Positions 5,041-7,979 of a stretch of DNA of 7,979 nucleotides are shown piece after piece. The stretch's first letter is position 1. Each line of letters begins with the position of its first letter. A model generated the notes under the pieces. It was not told where the DNA came from. It worked only from the letters and a program-made list of their open reading frames with translations, and ran no database searches. Origin of the DNA: JAAFHN01 sp031421855 (lineage in GTDB: Bacteria; Pseudomonadota; Gammaproteobacteria; Burkholderiales; Burkholderiaceae_C); the NCBI GenBank assembly GCA_031421855.1, contig JANOPN010000001.1:1-7979 (forward strand), in the 5' to 3' direction. The position numbers and the translations under genes were made by a program.

Positions 5041-5187
5041 GGGGTTCGAGCACGCATTGCCTGTGTCAGACCGAGCATCGTTGCGATGGCGTGCAAACCT
5101 GAAGACACGAGATCACCAGACCTAGAAGTGCCCTTGCAAGCCCTTGCGAACAAGTTAAGAACCAGTTTTGACGCGTTTATAGCGTCG
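5041..5187. other. Intergenic, no clear feature
   Basis: This is the gap between the fitAB promoter and the repeat at the psd end. A small stem, GACGC (5170-5174) / GCGTC (5182-5186), is present without a T-run. A 64-codon forward frame begins at ATG 5086 and ends at 5280, but it lacks a ribosome site and overlaps the psd 3' end on the other strand. Confidence 0.5.
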
Positions 5188-5234
5188 AATCAGTTATTGG
5201 TCTATGTATTCATTGGGTTTGTTGCTATTACTTT
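5188..5234 (-). repeat. Dispersed 3'-end repeat, copy 3 (psd gene end)
   Basis: This copy has AATCAG-TT-ATTGGTC, then TA-TGTATTCATTGGG, then TTTGTTGCTATTACTTT. It is nearly identical to copy 1 from the ATTGG onwards. On the minus strand it supplies the psd end: AAG (Lys), TAA, TAG, at the same element position as in the acetyltransferase gene. Confidence 0.87.
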
Positions 5235-6076
5235 AATACTGATCCCATCGCCTGTCCAAGTTGCACTGCGCCGCCACTGACCCAGGCGGGGTTGAATCGA
5301 ATCGTGTTTTTTGGCCACAGCATGACGACCGTTGACCCGAGCATGAAGCGACCCATTTCGGACCCCTTGGCCAAGGCGACTGGGGCGCTCTCATATGTCC
5401 ATTGCGACACTTGGCCCATGCGCGGCGGGTTGACCATGCCGTGCCAAACCGTGGCCATGCTGCCCACGATGGTGGCGCCGACCAGCACGTTGATGAAAGG
5501 GCCGTGAGGGGTGTCAAACACGCAAACGACTCGCTCATTGCGTGCAAACAGGCCAGGCACGTTGCGGGCGGTGAGCGGGTTGACGCTGAACAACTCACCG
5601 GGCACGTAAATCATTCGGGTCAGTTGGCCTTGCACGGGCATGTGAATGCGGTGGTAGTCCTTGGGGCTGAGGTAGATGCAGGCGAATTCACCGCCTTCAA
5701 ACACGCGGGCAAGATCGGCGTCGCCGCCGACCAGTGCGGTGGTGGTGTACTGGTGGCCTTTGGCCTGAAAGATGCGGTCTTGATCAATGGCACCGAGCTG
5801 GCTGATGGCACCGTCAACCGGGCAAACATAGTCGGCATCGGCCAATGGGCGCGCCCCGGCTTTGAGCTCGCGGGTGAAGAAGTCATTGAAGCTGGCGTAG
5901 CTCTCAATGCTGGGGTTGGCGGCCTCATTCATGTTCACGCCGTAGCGCGCCACGAAGCGGCGAATCGCTGCGTGCGTCATGCCACCGCCGGTGTGCCGCG
6001 CAGCGGCGCCCGCCAACTGCGTGAGCAGGGTTTTGGGCATGAGGTACTGGGGGATGACTTGGAGGCGTTCTGACAT
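5228..6076 (-). CDS. psd: Phosphatidylserine decarboxylase proenzyme
   Basis: This 282-residue protein converts phosphatidylserine to phosphatidylethanolamine at the inner membrane, the last step of PE synthesis. It has the type I bacterial length and landmarks: FNDFFTRELK (63-72), CPVDGAIS (85-92) with D88, and DYHRIHMP (140-147) with H142/H145. The LGST motif (246-249) is where self-cleavage between G247 and S248 leaves the pyruvoyl group on the alpha chain. D88, H145 and S248 correspond to the known Asp-His-Ser autocleavage triad. The protein is complete and probably active. The ATG at 6076 lacks a strong Shine-Dalgarno. It follows glmU on the same strand after 105 bp that include a repeat copy, so co-transcription is possible but unproven. 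Confidence 0.97.
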   Translation of the reverse strand: MSERLQVIPQYLMPKTLLTQLAGAAARHTGGGMTHAAIRRFVARYGVNMNEAANPSIESYASFNDFFTRELKAGARPLADADYVCPVDGAISQLGAIDQDRIFQAKGHQYTTTALVGGDADLARVFEGGEFACIYLSPKDYHRIHMPVQGQLTRMIYVPGELFSVNPLTARNVPGLFARNERVVCVFDTPHGPFINVLVGATIVGSMATVWHGMVNPPRMGQVSQWTYESAPVALAKGSEMGRFMLGSTVVMLWPKNTIRFNPAWVSGGAVQLGQAMGSVLK

Positions 6077-6127
6077 GGGGTGGTCTTTCGGGCGACTGAA
6101 ACGGTGGGTTTGACGCCATTTATGTGA

Positions 6128-6174
6128 AAAATTGGCCTCTGGTCACCGTATTCATTGAGCTTAATGCTATCAAA
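6128..6174 (-). repeat. Dispersed 3'-end repeat, copy 4 (after glmU)
   Basis: This is the most diverged copy: CTCTGGTC-AC-CGTATTCATTGAG then CTTAATGCTATCAAAAAAA, in the same orientation as the others. It begins about 7 bp past the glmU stop in the reading direction. On the minus strand it reads TTTTTTTGATAGC at its leading edge and GGCCAATTTTT at its trailing edge. Confidence 0.75.
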
Positions 6175-6181
6175 AAAATAA

Positions 6182-7618
6182 CTATTTGAGTTTCACTTTA
6201 ACGGGTCTGGTCCAGTTGCTGAGGCTCAATTGTTTGGCTCGAGCGACCGTTAAAGCGCCCGCTGGTGTTGACTTGCTCACCGTGCTGCCCCCGCCCACCG
6301 TGCCGCCTGCGCCAATGGTGACCGGGGCGACCAGCACGCAGTTGCTGCCGATGTGCACGTCGGCCTCGATGACGGTGCGGTGCTTGTTGGCCCCGTCGTA
6401 GTTGGCCGTGATGGAGCCTGCCCCGTAGTTCACGCGCTCGCCAACCGTCGCATCACCCAAATAGGCCAAATGATTGGCTTTAGCGCCTTTGGCCAAGGTG
6501 GAGTTTTTGACCTCAACAAAGTTGCCAATGTGGACCTCATCGCCCAGCACCGCGCCTGGGCGAAGCCGTGCAAACGGCCCGATCAACGCGCCTTTGCCAA
6601 TTTGCACCGGGGATGTCTCGCCGTCGATGTGGGTGAATGGATGAATCACCGCGCCGTCAGCGATGTCGACGTTGGCGATCACGCAGTTGGCACCGATGCG
6701 CACGTTCGAGCCCAAGCTCACACGGCCCTCGAACACGCAGTTCACGTCAATGTCGACATCAAGCCCGCAGTTTAGGGTGCCGCGCACGTCGATGCGGTGC
6801 GGATCGCGCAGGCGCACCCCCGCATTCATGAGCGTGTGCGCGATGCGATGTTGGTACTCGCACTCCAGCTCGGCCAATTGCACAGGGCTGTTCACGCCCG
6901 CTGTTTGCGCCGCGTCAGGCGTGATGACGGCTTGCACGCTTTCGCCGTCGTCCACTGCAAACTTGACAATTTGAGTCAAGTAAAACTCTTTTTGTGCATT
7001 GTTGTCGTCAAGCCGGGCGAGCCACTTTTTGAGTTTGGCTGTGGGCACGGCCAAGATGCCGCTGTAGATCTCGTCGATGGCGCGCACTTCGGGGCTTGCG
7101 TCTTTGTGTTCAACGATGGCTTGCACGAGCCCAGCGCTGTCGCGCACGATGCGGCCGTAGCCGCTGGGGTCGGGCAGTTTGACGGTGAGCAAGGTCAGAT
7201 GGGTGCCCTTGCACGCGGCAATCAAGGCGTTGATGGTGTCAGCTTGCGTGAGCGGCACGTCGCCGCTCAAGATGACGGTGATGCCGTCGTCGGCCAAGTG
7301 CGGCGCGGCTTGCTGGACCGCGTGGCCCGTGCCAAGCTGGGGTTCTTGCAAGGCGAACGCGATTTCAGATGGAACCTCTGCTGCATCAAAGCGCGACACC
7401 GCCGCGCGAACCTCATCGCTTTGGTGGCCGGTGATGATCACGCACTGGCGGGTGCCAAGCTGGCGCGCGGTCACCAGCACATGTTCCATCAAGGCGCGAT
7501 GGCCCAGCTTGTGCAATACTTTTGCCTTGGCTGATTTCATCCGGGTGCCTTTGCCCGCAGCCATCACGACCACGTCAACTGCCGCCGCACCTGATTTTTG
7601 AGTTTCTCCGATTGCCAT
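6182..7618 (-). CDS. glmU: Bifunctional UDP-GlcNAc pyrophosphorylase / GlcN-1-P acetyltransferase
   Basis: This 478-residue cytoplasmic enzyme acetylates glucosamine-1-phosphate and couples it to UTP, giving UDP-GlcNAc for peptidoglycan and lipopolysaccharide. The N-terminal uridyltransferase has VVVMAAGKGTRM (16-27) and the conserved lysine in AKAKVLH (K33). QLGTGHAVQQA (94-104), LSGDVPL (117-123), GYGRIVR (153-159) and EFYLTQIV (211-218) follow. From about residue 270 come hexapeptide repeats of the left-handed beta helix, with RLRPGA, KANHLAYLGDA (catalytic H383) and NYGAGSITANYDGANK. The ATG at 7618 is chosen because a G-rich ribosome site (GGGGG, 7628-7632 region) precedes it. The in-frame GTG at 7681 would lie deep in the divergent gene, and a GTG at codon 16 is a weaker option. 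Confidence 0.97.
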   Translation of the reverse strand: MAIGETQKSGAAAVDVVVMAAGKGTRMKSAKAKVLHKLGHRALMEHVLVTARQLGTRQCVIITGHQSDEVRAAVSRFDAAEVPSEIAFALQEPQLGTGHAVQQAAPHLADDGITVILSGDVPLTQADTINALIAACKGTHLTLLTVKLPDPSGYGRIVRDSAGLVQAIVEHKDASPEVRAIDEIYSGILAVPTAKLKKWLARLDDNNAQKEFYLTQIVKFAVDDGESVQAVITPDAAQTAGVNSPVQLAELECEYQHRIAHTLMNAGVRLRDPHRIDVRGTLNCGLDVDIDVNCVFEGRVSLGSNVRIGANCVIANVDIADGAVIHPFTHIDGETSPVQIGKGALIGPFARLRPGAVLGDEVHIGNFVEVKNSTLAKGAKANHLAYLGDATVGERVNYGAGSITANYDGANKHRTVIEADVHIGSNCVLVAPVTIGAGGTVGGGSTVSKSTPAGALTVARAKQLSLSNWTRPVKVKLK

Positions 7619-7979
7619 GACCCAACCCCCATTTAAATTGCCTCGCTGGATTATCGCGGCGCTGGCAATCGCCACACTCACGGCCTGCAGCGCCGTGCGA
7701 CTGGCCTACAACAACGCGCCCGAGTTGCTGCACGTGTATTTGGACAATCAATTTGATTTCACCGACGCGCAAAGCGAAATCGTCAAAGCTGAATTGCGCA
7801 ACTTGCAGGCTTGGCATCGCAGCAAAGAGCTGCCTGAAATTCAAAAGCTACTGCAAAAGTCGCAGCAGTTGCTTCAAAAAAACCAAAGCCCCCAGGCCAT
7901 TTGCGCCCTGTTTGACGACGTTCGCCCACGCATTGAGGCGGTGACCAACCGCGCCCTGCCAGCCTTGACGCAAGTCGCC
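7617..7979 (+). CDS. Lipoprotein, DUF6279-like (partial, runs off right edge)
   Basis: The first 121 codons are seen with no stop. The N-terminus is a lipoprotein signal: KLPR, a hydrophobic segment WIIAALAIAT, and lipobox LTAC with the lipidated cysteine at residue 24. CSAVRLAYNNAPELL followed by a tyrosine/aspartate-rich DNQFDFTDAQSEIV and a long helical charged region is the pattern I associate with DUF6279 lipoproteins of Burkholderiales and Pseudomonas, of unknown function. No second residue is aspartate after the Cys, so outer-membrane sorting is expected. The ATG at 7617 is the only possible start, because the frame is closed at 7599 with no other start between. It shares the CATG with the divergent glmU start. 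No good Shine-Dalgarno is visible. Confidence 0.88.
   Translation, partial: MTQPPFKLPRWIIAALAIATLTACSAVRLAYNNAPELLHVYLDNQFDFTDAQSEIVKAELRNLQAWHRSKELPEIQKLLQKSQQLLQKNQSPQAICALFDDVRPRIEAVTNRALPALTQVA

Noticed and set aside
5170..5186. GACGC/GCGTC stem as psd terminator
   Set aside because: Only five pairs and no T-run in the psd reading direction.
5402..6073. 223-codon forward ORF opposite psd
   Set aside because: Shadow of psd; PSD has complete family motifs while this frame resembles nothing.
6797..7534. 245-codon forward ORF opposite glmU
   Set aside because: Shadow of glmU in high-GC sequence; no domain or ribosome site.
7619..7681. Longer GlmU start at GTG 7681 (21 extra residues)
   Set aside because: The extension is antisense to the lipoprotein signal peptide and has no homologous GlmU N-terminus; ATG 7618 has the better ribosome site.

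Overview
The window reads as a chromosomal segment of a betaproteobacterium, most likely order Burkholderiales and probably Comamonadaceae. This rests on the style of the GlmU, PSD and DUF6279-type lipoprotein sequences, moderately high GC and the intergenic repeats. It is inference from recalled family features, not a database match, and the genus cannot be fixed.

Left end (1-1196) is accessory in character. Two adjoining perfect microsatellites (14 x CAATCGC, then 10 x GGTCT) precede a BrnT-like toxin / ribbon-helix-helix antitoxin operon. Its promoter is well formed, framed by an inverted repeat, and appears to start transcription at the toxin ATG. About 300 bp of unrecognised, possibly decayed sequence follows.

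Middle (1197-3020): a leftward LysR-type regulator, then a 375-bp gap with a perfect 12-bp palindrome, a long imperfect hairpin and a 106-bp element with perfect 17-bp terminal inverted repeats (MITE-like). Next comes a rightward gene for a small exported protein, closed by a strong, probably bidirectional terminator.

From 3018 to 7618 every gene runs leftward. In reading order these are glmU (UDP-GlcNAc synthesis), psd (phosphatidylethanolamine synthesis), a FitAB/VapBC-type toxin-antitoxin pair, a CsgA/C-factor-like short-chain dehydrogenase and a GNAT acetyltransferase. glmU and psd are core envelope housekeeping genes; the others are accessory. A rightward DUF6279-like lipoprotein gene begins at the glmU start and runs off the right edge. 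The two start codons share one CATG.

The most unusual structure is a dispersed repeat of about 45 bp, present four times (near 2978, 4224, 5188 and 6128). All copies have the same orientation, and each sits at or just past the stop codon of a leftward gene. In two unrelated genes (the acetyltransferase and psd) the repeat itself supplies the last lysine codon and a tandem TAA-TAG stop. No complete novel multi-gene defence or metabolic system is evident.
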